Source: Stratiolaelaps scimitus (lineage: Eukaryota; Arthropoda; Arachnida; Mesostigmata; Laelapidae). From it: 64,000 bases of DNA. A model generated the notes under the pieces. The model ran no database searches. It had not been told where the DNA came from and saw nothing but the letters and a program-made list of their open reading frames with translations. A program made the translations under genes and the position numbers. Numbering within the stretch: position 1 is the stretch's first letter; each line of letters begins with the position of its first letter. Shown here piece by piece: positions 11,752 to 61,907 of the stretch. Location: positions 19,654,001 through 19,718,000 of the forward strand of contig JABWDB010000004.1 of assembly GCA_019614645.1 (NCBI GenBank), in the 5' to 3' direction.

Positions 11752-14700
11752 GTTAGTGCTTTGTATTGCATTGTTTATGTCGCATTAGATTGTTTCTCTA
11801 TTGAGACGCACCTGACTGCGTCTTTTATACCTGTAAAATATAGAAAGATCAATGCGAGAACACTGTTTCGGCTAGGTGATGTCATAGAAATGGAAATCTG
11901 TAAAAATCGCCATAGTTCGTTCCGGCCAGCGTAAATCGTTTTAGCCCAGGGGAAACAGTAAGATGCCGAACTCTTTTTTTCTAAATTTAATACGGATAGA
12001 CACGTAGCCCACTTTGTCGCATTTATTTAATTAATGATTCATTTTTATTACTGAAATCTTGATCTGGACTTGTATTTCATCCATCATTGCTTGTATTGCT
12101 ATTCGTCCCACACTCATTGTTCCACTGGTTCTTCTGTTTTTTAGGCATTGAAAACCAGCATTCGATGCGGAAGGAATCGTTCATTTTGCTCAAATCGCAA
12201 ACGGATGGCCGTCGACGCCTGCAGTGGAAATGGAATGGTATGATTCGGGGCTGTCCCATCTTTGATGATCCCCCAAATCCACTCTGCCCAGTGAAGACGT
12301 TCCAGCTGTACATGTGTAAACTCAACCTACAATGTCCGCACATTTTTCAGCGGCCCCACGAGAACGTCGTCAAAACATCCCGATTCTGGTGGGTACCTCG
12401 TCAGTTGCCAATGATCTATACGTTTGTATCATCGTTTTATTTGTTTCTGCGACTCTTTTTCGCTGTCTTTGGTTCATCAACCGCTTCACTTGACGTAAAT
12501 GAATGGCCGGTATGCACGTATTGCATGTTAATGGCGGAGAAGTACCAGTAAGAACAATTCTAAGAACAAGCATTTAAGCACATCATCACATCCCTTAATT
12601 AACAAACGAGATAAGGCAAGATAAAACCAGTTCTGGTAGAAGACACGTTCGTGGTCATCGAAGGTGAAGAGATGAACATTATCACAATGTATCATAGCCA
12701 TGTACACCTCGAGCAGAACCTACGGGGGAGCTGACGGAGAAGTTGATCCGATGCTACCAACTCAGCGGCGAATTAATTATCCAATGGTAATTGTCGGTGA
12801 TCTGAATGTCAGAATCTATCAGTCTTGTTCACCATCCGGCTGAATAAAAGAAGAATTCCACGAGATTCGGAGGAATGTATAATGGCTCTAATTCCGGAGG
12901 GGGATACAGACTCAAATGGGACGAAATCATGACGAGGAGTCGCTAAGAACAGCTGCGTCAGTAGATGTCTCTCAAGCAACGTCGTATCACGCCTAATCTC
13001 TGATTTATAGCATCACAGTGCACTACCAGCCGAATAGGATGAGCTTCGTGAGAGCAGGCAGGCGGTGACTATCCCTGAGATCTTCATGGATGAAACAGAA
13101 GATTCGTTCAGCCTCCGTTTGTTTGTTTTTTCAGCTGGAGCCATCAAGCACCAGTAGCGCTAAATACCCTTATTGCTTGATATTGATTACGCCGACAGCG
13201 ACTCGACAGTGAATTACTGACCAAAACGAATTATTATTATTGCTATTGTGAGAACCATAAGGCAAACTGTACTGTGTAGGTACGTGGTAGCTTGAGTGTG
13301 TGACAATGAACACTGAACAGATGACTATAGAGAAAGAGAGAAAAGAAAAAGAAGTAAACAAAGCATTTCTATTACCGTCCCCAATGCACTCACTCACGTG
13401 TTTGCTGCATGTTTAGCAAATTACAAGTAGACGCCTCGCATATTAGAGCAATAATGCTCTGTCTATGAGCATCATGGAGAAATATATTCACTGTTATTGC
13501 ACTGCACATTTCGATAACGCGTACGGCATCTGTCACTGAGCGGATCACTTCTTGATGTTTGACAGGTACCACATGTTTCCCTTGAACTCGACAATGTTGG
13601 CGTTGATGATGTACGACATCTCAAAGGAAGCGCGTCTTTCCAGAGTTTACCCTAATTTTTGCACGCAGATACTACCAGCTAAGGAGAAATTCTACCGGAT
13701 GTTTCGTGTGGCGTGGACAAAGCTGGAACGATATCAAGTGGCTCCGTATGAATGTGACACTGATGGCCGACCAATTGCACCATTCAAGCTCTGCCAGCAG
13801 TGTCTTGTGCCAGTGAAGAGCAATAAGAACGACAAAAACAACGGTTCGTACATAACCATAATGCCATATTGAGACAAGTGAACTGTTATCGAGGCAAATA
13901 TGATGAACTCTATGATTGTCCTGACAAGTATCTATGGCTGCTGTTCACATGTTTTATTATTTCTATTTAGAATACAACGACGCAAGCTGTGTGACGAGGA
14001 TTAGCAAATGTTTGACGCATCGAACGGTCATCGTTCCTGCAATATTTTCCTCTTGCTTTTTTTGCGTAAGATTTAGAGCAAAGCTCAAGAAGGTGAACCT
14101 TGAAGGAGGGTCCCTCAAACGTTAGCTAGTACCATGCGTTGTCAGATCGTATTACGGGTAAACCTCTTGCCGTCGACCAAGAACATCGTTTTCTGCAGTT
14201 ATTTCTCTGTCTCTTGTCTTTTGAAAGAGTCGTTAGTAGCTAAATGTGTTCACAGCAAGAATTCAATCCACTGAATATTTGAAGTCGCCAATCATCTATT
14301 GATTCTTCGATGATGCCCGTATAATCATATCGCGGGTGCAATTGGTTTCGCAGATATTCTGCCATATTTCTATTGAGCCCACTGAAATCAGAGAAGACGA
14401 CGTAACAGGACTGGCCTCAGTGGTATTTCCCAGCACCAATTCCTGTGCGAGTCTGCTCAAGTCCGTGTAATGCTGGGGAGTACCTTGGCAAACGGTTTAA
14501 CCCACCTGTTTGTTCAGATGCTGCTGTTGATATTGCTGCTTAAAACGGCATCCGAAATCGTTGCGATTTAGCTCAGTCATTTTGGTTTGGTGAAAGCCTT
14601 ACATCACAATAAAGCCTAATATTTTCTATAATTCAAAGCAACGTTTATCAAATACGTATGTTTCTTTGTTGGTTTCCTCTCTGGTGCTGCCTTTAGGTGC

Positions 14701-15747
14701 AAAGGGAATCCTATGTTCGGTGGCCTGCTATGAGGCCTTCATGCAAGCGAAGGAACTACGACAACAACAGCCGCCGCCGCCGCCCCCGCCAGCCTGCGGC
14801 ATAGGGCCCGGAATCCCTATGGGGATGTTCGGCGGAGCGGGCTCTTCGAACGCGCGAGGAATGCCTTCGATACTGCGGAACAATCGAGCGATACTGCCGA
14901 CGGCTCCGCCACCCGTACTCGGTTGGTACTGGTAGTCTCAGGAATGAATTGTTTGTACCGCGCTTACAGATGCGCGCTAGCGATGAGATGTTTCAGCTTT
15001 GGCCGCAGCGAATGAGCAAAAACAGCTCAAATTGTCCTCGAATCTATTTTCACTGTTTTTGTTAGCAATGTGTGTTGTGGTGTTATGTTGAGTATATCAA
15101 TGGCTACGGTTATTATTGGGAGGGTCGCTGTTTCTATATTATAATAGATGTATAAGTAAATGGTCCACTGTAAGTGCCGAGTGCGGCTCTGTAAATCTAA
15201 CGAAATGATCAGTTGAATGATTTCGGTGCCCAATTATGGGGAAATACTTCCACACGAGGCAGGACAGGAAAACACTGCATCGTCCAGTGGAGGATAGATA
15301 TCGAAGAGATTTATGAGGTCACAAAAAGGTTTTTTCCGACATAGCCAACAGGGATTATACTGTTCTATAAATCGTAATGCACTTGTCCCATGCTGCTAAC
15401 CCAACAGCTACCCAGTTATCAGGCTAACAGTCTTTGCTCATCGTATTTGTTCAACTACAGGGAAAAATCTACCGCCAGAGGTCTACAAGTTTATTCAGCA
15501 AGTGGCCCGAATCCAAGCATGCGGTTTCCCCAGAATGGACGGGACACCACTGCTATTCAAAGAGGACTATACGCCTGTGCAGGCTGATATCCCGAAGGAC
15601 TTGTACGACCTCACCGTTGCAGTGCTCAACTCAGGTGGCGGCAACGGAAGCGGAGGGGGTCCCAGTATACCTGGGACGAACATGCCCCAGGTGGGAAGGC
15701 CTCCGGTAAATCCGAACGCCGCGTTGCCCAGCATACTTCGGCGATAG
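11592..15747 (+). CDS. Crypton-derived DUF3504 recombinase-like protein, five exons
   Basis: My model joins exons 11592-11751, 12145-12388, 13566-13843, 14697-14921 and 15461-15747, all GT/AG. The phases agree and give 397 residues plus a stop. Exons 1-3 encode the DUF3504 domain found in Crypton transposons and in domesticated relatives such as QRICH1 and the ZMYM proteins. Key parts are DEDLEKIAAYFWNAINTPRG, HSMRKESFILL, CPVKTFQLYMCKLNLQCPHI with IFQRP, and FWYHMFPLN then MMYDISKEARLSRVY. The arginine expected in the 'LRG' block is Asp (LGADG) and the HxxR box after SRVY reads PNFCTQIL, so I infer no recombinase activity. Exons 4-5 are Pro/Gly-rich and unrecognised. Initiation could be upstream: the first exon is open from 11523 after an acceptor-like AG, and the frame before it is closed by a stop. 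A DNA-binding or chromatin role is inference. Confidence 0.8.
12145..12388 (+). CDS. Crypton-derived gene, exon 2
   Basis: The acceptor TTTTTTAG is strong. The exon encodes IENQHSMRKESFILLKS and then the family hallmark CPVKTFQ...KLNLQCPHIFQRP. I place the donor at GTGGGT (12389), not at the GTACCT four bases later, because only the former is in phase with exon 3 and gives the family motif F-W-Y at the junction. Confidence 0.78.
12636..13060 (+). mobile_element. non-LTR retrotransposon endonuclease relic in intron 2
   Basis: Plus-strand frames broken by stops and frameshifts read like an exonuclease-endonuclease-phosphatase domain: FVVIEGEEMNIITMY (the strand before the active site) and YPMVIVGDLNVR (the 'GD.N' catalytic block). 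It sits between exons 2 and 3 of the Crypton-derived gene in the same orientation. It is decayed and short, so the clade is uncertain. Confidence 0.5.
13566..13843 (+). CDS. Crypton-derived gene, exon 3
   Basis: Begins G-TAC to complete Trp at the junction, then YHMFPLNSTMLALMMYDISK and EARLSRVY, which match the block just before the recombinase HxxR box. What follows (PNFCTQILPAKEKFYRMF) lacks that box. The exon ends with a segment holding three cysteines (YECDTDGRPIAPFKLCQQC) and a Lys/Asn-rich stretch. The donor is G/GTTCGT, phase 1. Confidence 0.8.
14697..14921 (+). CDS. Crypton-derived gene, exon 4 (Pro/Gly-rich)
   Basis: The acceptor CCTTTAG is good. The encoded sequence is AKGILCSVACYEAFMQAKEL, then QQQ followed by seven prolines, a Gly/Met-rich stretch and GMPSILRNNRAILP. 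The phase-compatible donor is CTCG/GTTGGT, which is weak. If it is not used, the frame reads on for four codons to a TAG at 14933-14935 and ends in GWYW, giving an alternative C-terminus of about 305 residues. I see no AATAAA soon after that stop. Confidence 0.65.
15461..15747 (+). CDS. Crypton-derived gene, terminal exon 5
   Basis: Acceptor TTCAACTACAG. Encodes KNLPPEVYKFIQQVARIQAC, a compact amphipathic segment through DIPKDLYDLTVAVLN, then a Gly/Ser linker and the end NAALPSILRR-stop. The AATAAA at 15832 fits a short 3' UTR of about 100 nt. The LPPEVYKFIQQ segment is not a domain I can name. Confidence 0.68.
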
Positions 15748-15831
15748 ATTAGATGATCACACATAGTCACAGAGAGAGCATTGAAGATAACGAGGAAATC
15801 ATCGATCGAGATAGCGAAATAATACTATTTA

Positions 15832-15837
15832 AATAAA
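15832..15837 (+). terminator. polyadenylation signal, Crypton-derived gene
   Basis: AATAAA 85 bp past the stop codon at 15747, in the correct orientation and spacing for a compact 3' UTR. Confidence 0.6.
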
Positions 15838-17765
15838 AACAAAGCCTTGACATTCTCAAGAGATAAACGAAGATATATTCATACTTTGTATATTTACATA
15901 ACGGATAGAGATCGAGATCGTAGCCGAACTGTACAACGATTACTACGGTTCATGGCGTCATCTAGTAATTATATTTATAACGAGAAAAAAGGACAAGCTC
16001 ATAGGGTCTCATACTTTTCAAATTTCGAAACGTACCAACGAATTCGGTAGTGACAGCGAACCTTAGCCACGTGCAAAGGAGCATTAACTCTCACGCACAG
16101 CAATGGAGTAAGGCCAATAACCGGCAAATGAACTGTCGGCAAACACTTGTAATTCGAAATCGGTGGCAGGTACTGAAGCAGACTTATATATGCCGTGAGT
16201 CCTCTTCTGGGCGAATTCCGTAGTGCTTCCTAGTATGGATGAGATGCGGGAGGGGTCAACTAAATATAGACGAGACCGAGAGTCAGTCTCGTGACGTCGA
16301 GTCTTCAAAAGATACAAGATTGATAATAGTTGCCACCATGCTCGGTATTTTTGTAATTGTTCGGAAACATGGAACTCTGCCCCGATTCGATTCTTGAACT
16401 GCGATACGATTAGCCCATAGATGCACATGTCACGACACTCAGAGTGGGGCGACGCAATTTTAATAAGGTCAGCTCACATGGGCCTATATCAATCTGACGC
16501 TATTCAAAACAGTTTAATATCAAACGTATTGACAAAAAAAAAACCTCAACCATGTGATCAATATAATAAATAGTAGTAATGTAATAGGTAGTATACGGCA
16601 AAGTCCATAACCGGGGAAGTGCTGCGCTCTACCAAGGCTTTTTATATTTGAGTTATCGTGTACGCACTTAAGTTAGTTGGATTACGTTATTAATTGAGGC
16701 GCGTTAACAAGTTCTCCGGTGGAAGGCACGGTGCAGCTGATAGTGTTGCATCAAGTTCCAATTTCGTAGAGTTGCATTTTCATGCATTGCAATTAATAAA
16801 TAATATACAATTGTGGAGTCTTCAAAGCAAAGCATTATATGTTCGCTAATTTAAATATAGTTATGATGTTATATTATATAATGTAAGACCGCATATTATA
16901 TAAATGTGACCCCATATAGAAAGGGATGTGTATTTTAAGTTTACGAGAGGGGTCGAATTAATAGAATTCATATTCGCATGGCCCAAAGTGTCAACATTAT
17001 TAGCGGCGATACTTAAAGGCGAGCGAGAAAAAACATGAATGAATGAACAGATGAATCACGCGATAGATAACACGCACATCTGGTAAAGAAGTATACACAA
17101 GATGTATTATATATATATATATATATATATAGCTCCATTGTGCTTGCGTATGGTTCTGACCGGGTCGAATAAATAGATTCGTTTGATACTTATTTACATA
17201 CGATCAATATTCTATACATTTATATTTATACAGGCAATATAATACGCGAGAAGAAACAGCGCGAATAAACGAGATATTATTGAGCGAATTTAATTAGGAG
17301 TGTTTGGTCCGACGATTTATTCAACTCAGTGTCACGCTCAGCTAACTCCTCCTAGAATATCGCAACTCATAGATCTAAAGCTTTACGAGAACCTGGTGGC
17401 TACTCGATGGTCTCATCTCAGTTAAATTATTGTTGTTATTTCACAGAACGTTTTTAAAGGGGCTATTGATCGCCCAAGCAATGGGACCCCAAGCGGATAG
17501 CTTTTCTAAAATATTCGTTTTTAATGTACTGCATTTAAAGAAATGTTATCTGTGGGAAAGATGCTAAAATGATTTTGAGTTGCCTAATGATGTGAAACTT
17601 TACAAACCTTTAGTTTGGACTTCTGATTTTGCATCGTTCTCTTTTAGGGCTTCTGCAGCAACCGTAATCAAGAGATCTTATTGGCACGATTTAGATTCCT
17701 CCACGGTTGACAGAACCGCATGATCAAAGTTGCGAACTCGCACAAATGATCAGGTATGTCCATGT
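15838..17765. other. intergenic; possible LTR-element relic and TA array
   Basis: Mostly AT-rich with no gene. A TA run lies at 17108-17131. On the minus strand around 16087-16164 the peptide FELQVFADSSFAGYWPYSIA resembles the start of an LTR-retrotransposon RNase H ('LHVF.DAS..AYGA..Y', BEL/Pao-like). The match is short and the frame breaks after it. Confidence 0.4.
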
Positions 17766-17838
17766 GGTTCCATAGTGTAGTGGTTATCACGTTTGCTTTA
17801 CACGCAAAAGGTCGCCGGTTCGAGCCCGGCTGGAACCA
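17766..17838 (+). tRNA. tRNA-Val(TAC)
   Basis: A 73-nt cloverleaf: acceptor GGTTCCA pairs with TGGAACC and the discriminator is A. The D arm is TAGTGTAGTGGTTATCA, the anticodon stem TTTGC/GCAAA encloses loop TTTACAC (anticodon TAC), and the T arm GCCGG-TTCGAGC-CCGGC carries the internal B box. A run of Ts follows only at a distance. It looks intact. Confidence 0.93.
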
Positions 17839-18774
17839 AGAGGTGTTACCATTTTCTGTTAGGCCCTAAGTGCTTTTAGCTAAGATGAAACAATTCAATA
17901 TTACTATTTTTCTACTAGACGATTCATAGAATTGATATCGAATCGATTGTTTATTAGTCAACCTTTTTTTCTATATATCAGAAATTGTCCCCATAGAAAC
18001 GCTATCACACGAAGGCCATCAACTTGTTAGTAACATGAGATTGTTTACGAATTGTGTGTGATAAATGCTACAATCACGCAAACGTATCGATCAAACATCT
18101 ATTGGAAAAAATGCAATTTCCTAATAAAACGGACCCCAATATCGAGACGCATTTATAGAATGTCTTTTTTTTCAATTTTCTCCTAATACTGATCCTGAAT
18201 ACAATTACCACAGCGATTGTTGCCTTACTACCTCGAGATACAACAAATCTCGGCCATCTGTTACAGAGAACAAATCGATATAGACATTTGTTTTTGTGTC
18301 CGACAAACCTCGCTATCCAGTGTCTCGCTAGGTGCTACCCACGTTTTGAAATTCTCTACATGTGTCAACTAAATAACAACGCGACACGTTCTCTAAATAT
18401 AATTATATATGTCGTATTCTTTATTGAGTGATGTACGCATTACGAATGAAGTCGTCGGCTCAGCCACTAGAGATCGCCCGTCTCCTGTTGGGCCATACCC
18501 CGACAACAGTTCTCAGTTCAGAGTTGTTGAGTCCGACCTATTCGCCTATTCGTGTATGTGTGTGCTTTTTTCGTTGACTTCTCTTCTGGTGTTATATGCC
18601 ACCCAATCCTAAAATGAGATGCGGTGCTTGTTTCGATTTTACGCCTTTCTTCTCACATATGAGAGATTATGTGCCTGAGGTGAATCCTTCATTACAACCG
18701 ACTATTATATATCCCTCAGAGTAATAATAGTAACCTTTATCATTCAAATACTTCTGGATATGCATTTCATCCTC

Positions 18775-18827
<53 letters not shown>

Positions 18828-20330
18828 AGAATGATGCTAGTGCTTTCCTTCGGACACTTCTCATCGATTATCATTATAGGTATATGTATTTTTATGTTCA
18901 TATATTAACATATATAGCTCTCTCTTTTGTTCTATTATGTACGCCTCCTAATATGTTCTTTCGTAATGCACTCGATAGTTATACGTTATATTTGTGAGAG
19001 CCACCTGAAATCAATGTCTCTAGGGGAAGGGTGAGTCGTTGGCGGGTCGGAAATTGAGACCCTTCTTACATCAACAACAATAAGAATAATTAGACTAATT
19101 AGTGATGAGGATGATTCTTCCCTCTTACAGTGGGCGGGCTTGTGGCACGCGTGTGCGTGTGTGTGTGTGTGGACGCGCTGCACTAGGGGACAACTATCAT
19201 AATAAATATGATCATTTGGTATCACCGTTGTCCGGAACAAAGTCATTTAATTAATGGCACCAGCGTCGTTTCAACGCCCCTATAAATGCTGGGATCAATC
19301 TCTGTGATACCTGCTTTTGATGCTGTTGTTATTGGTGAGTAAATGCTAGATGCTTTCCATGCATATTTAATCTACAGGGGAGACACGCACTGACATAAAC
19401 TCATGCGTCGCTACATCCACAGACGTACAACGCCTGTATGATACACTCTCTCGTTGTCTCAGTTGAATGCATACTCGCGAAGGCCAGATTTACACAGGCA
19501 CATTTACAGTATGTACATCATCATTTCACTATGCACAAGGTGTAGTTTTCGTCTGTTAGGGTGACAGTCATAATTATTAATAATAATAATAATACTGTAT
19601 CATGATTCTGTTACGATCAGTCCTAGAATGAATCGCTGCACAGACAAACCGCTCAACATGAAAATTTTACAAAATATAAGAAATGGCAAACAAATCGTAC
19701 GCTCCTGATCGTAGCCTGCCAGACTCCATGTAGAGTCTGATATGCAGGCTAAGGTTCAGCAAACATAAGCCACTAATCGTTCGAAGACTCAAACAAGGTA
19801 AGCAACATATCATATAAATCTCAGTGTTGTGTTACTCCATGGAGCTGGCAAAGACGATCTTGAAGAATATAACTTCCCTGTTATATCTGTGGTAGGAAAA
19901 TCAAGAAGAAGGCCTCTGCACAGATGTCCATAGATTTTTGTTATAATAACTCGTTTTCTGATTGCAAAATAATTGTATAAGGGCTATACAAATTTTGCCA
20001 ACACACCATAAAATATTTGACTAACTTTTACAATTTTCGTATAGAAAACAGCTCCATATATAAATTCATGGCAATACGTACACTGAATGGCCAGCGCTGA
20101 TATACCAGAGATAATGATTAAGAACAGTACGTATTTTGCGGTGTACAATTGGGTACAGCAGTAATGAGGTCCTCTAAAGTAGCGTGGTGTATTGTTCTTT
20201 GAAATAACTGCGACATATATATATATATTGAATTCCAAACCACATCTGTAGAACAATAATATCATTACATTTGAAAAAAAAACATTTCGAAATAATATTC
20301 CAGTTCTTACAATAAATTAAAAAAAAATAG
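17839..20330. other. intergenic AT-rich region
   Basis: I see no gene. It contains the longest pure TA array in this part (18778-18825) and a GTGTGCGTGT run near 19148-19171. Short frames such as 18667-18864 on the minus strand encode only TA-derived Ile-Tyr repeats. Confidence 0.6.
18778..18825. repeat. (TA)24 microsatellite
   Basis: About 48 bp of uninterrupted TA dinucleotides. Comparable shorter arrays occur at 17108-17131, 21793-21855, 33639-33660, 41861-41892, 48953-48974, 59502-59530 and 60723-60750. Confidence 0.95.
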
Positions 20331-20450
20331 TGTCAGAAGTGGGGTTCGAACCCACGCCCTCATACGAGGACCAGAAAGCTCAGAACCCGCTATACCGCAG
20401 GCAAGGATAAGCCTTGAGTCTGGCGCCTTAGACCACTCGGCCATTCTGAC
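20331..20450 (-). tRNA. tRNA-Leu(CAA) with intron
   Basis: On the minus strand, GTCAGAA pairs with TTCTGAC to close the acceptor stem, discriminator A. The D arm is TGGCCGAGTGGTCTAAGGC, the anticodon stem CCAGA/TCTGG is interrupted after CTCAAG by an intron of roughly 35 nt, and a long variable arm (TCCTCGTATGAGGG) and a GTTCGAACC T loop follow. Type II structure with CAA anticodon and an intron one base 3' of the anticodon is the usual animal arrangement for this isoacceptor. Confidence 0.92.
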
Positions 20451-21793
20451 ACACGGCGACACAGATTTTCTTACGGTTTCGTCCATCCGATCGCTACCTG
20501 TACTTCACTATGCAACCAAACATCGTGGAAAAATATGGAGATCGACGAGATAACCAGGAAAAGCTTACGTAAACACTTGCGGCCGTCGGTTCAACGACCA
20601 ACGCCATGACACTGCGAAAGGGCGGCCCTTTTAAGCACAGACGACTACTTTGACCGTTAGGCCTAACCACTCAACTCGTCAATGAGAGAGAGAGAGAGAG
20701 CGCTATTGTCTCCCTACCTCCGCTCGATCCGTTTAGCAGAATAATGAATAGCCGTAGAGATTCTGTATAGATGTTTGGCATTGTTAAATTTGTAGAGAGA
20801 GAGATATATTACTACCTATTGCCATGAAAATCTGTTCGAAAATGATTTCGATTTAGCCCCGTCCCCAAAGGCGTCAATAACTGTCGTGTATATTAAAATA
20901 CCCGAGATTATAAGAGAAATACAGCCGAAACCGAGACATTATGCCCTCCTTGTTTAAGTTTGTAGAAATGTCGCCGCACTAAACCTATTTTTCGACCTTC
21001 AGATGCGCCAGAACCCTTAAGATCCATGGCTAAATGCTATACTAATTCATTTGATGAGCTACTATTTCAGGCTCTCCACCTGACCTCTTTTCAGTCAGAG
21101 CTGGCTGGCTTATTCAACATAACAGCATATACAGCATGGGACAAGCACGTTTGCTACTCAGCGATTTTCTCTTCTTGTATAAATCATACTCAACCCAGCG
21201 GGTATATCTTATTCTATGCAGAATACAATAAGCGTGATCATGTCGACGACTAGATCCATTAGACGAGGAGAACAAATTCGACTAGGAGATATTAAATTAA
21301 ATGATGATGATTACAATAATAACAATAATAAGATACAGCAACTATGTCCCATATATATATATATCACTGGTGTCTAAGCAGCGGACGCTACGTATGCGAA
21401 CAGTGATCATTGGTTATATCATGTCATCGGTAGGTTGTTATAACAACGATATCCTTATTCTCGTGCGATCTCGAATTGCGGCACTGTGCGCGGGTTGCTG
21501 AGAACCTACCCACTATGATCGCGTTTCTCCGATAAAAATCTTCTGCATTCGTCATTCGGCCAAGCAGGCGGACGTGTCTTCGCCTTCGCCTGTCTGTAGG
21601 ACTGCAAACTGAGACGCCTCTCACCGTCTGCTCGTTTCTTGATTTAATCCTTCTCTCCGAATTGTTGATTTTCGTTCTTGTGCAGTCGGTACGTGATGTG
21701 ACGGATAATATCCATGGTCATGTTGAAAAGTTGTTTTGTGTGGTCTAAGTACTGTCTCTCCATCTTCCCCCATCTCTTCCTCGGACTCTTCCG

Positions 21794-21835
<42 letters not shown>

Positions 21836-22037
21836 TTAATATATATATATGTATATAACTCAAAGGAGTGACCATCAGGGACCGGCTACGCAGCGTTATA
21901 CACTTGGTTGTGGTCATGTTGTGTCGTGCTGGTTGTCCAACACGACATGCTATTTCTCCATATTCCTCGCGTATTTCTTATCTTGTCTGTAGTATATTCA
22001 GTGTTCAATTCACTCTATTGTTGTTGTAGTTTTGCTT
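20451..22037. other. 3' flank of the RTK gene
   Basis: Contains a GA run (20684-20700), a TA/TATGTA array (21793-21855) and no recognised gene. It should include the RTK 3' UTR on the minus strand, but I did not find a convincing minus-strand AATAAA close to the stop. Confidence 0.5.

Positions 22038-61907
<39,870 letters not shown>

Noticed and set aside
12389..12396. GTACCT as donor of Crypton-derived exon 2 (ending at 12392)
   Set aside because: It leaves phase 0, while exon 3 needs a two-base carry-over; GTGGGT at 12389 restores the frame and the Trp-Tyr motif.
16087..16164. Independent BEL/Pao retrotransposon annotation
   Set aside because: About 24 residues resemble an RNase H start, too little for a separate feature; noted in the regional entry only.
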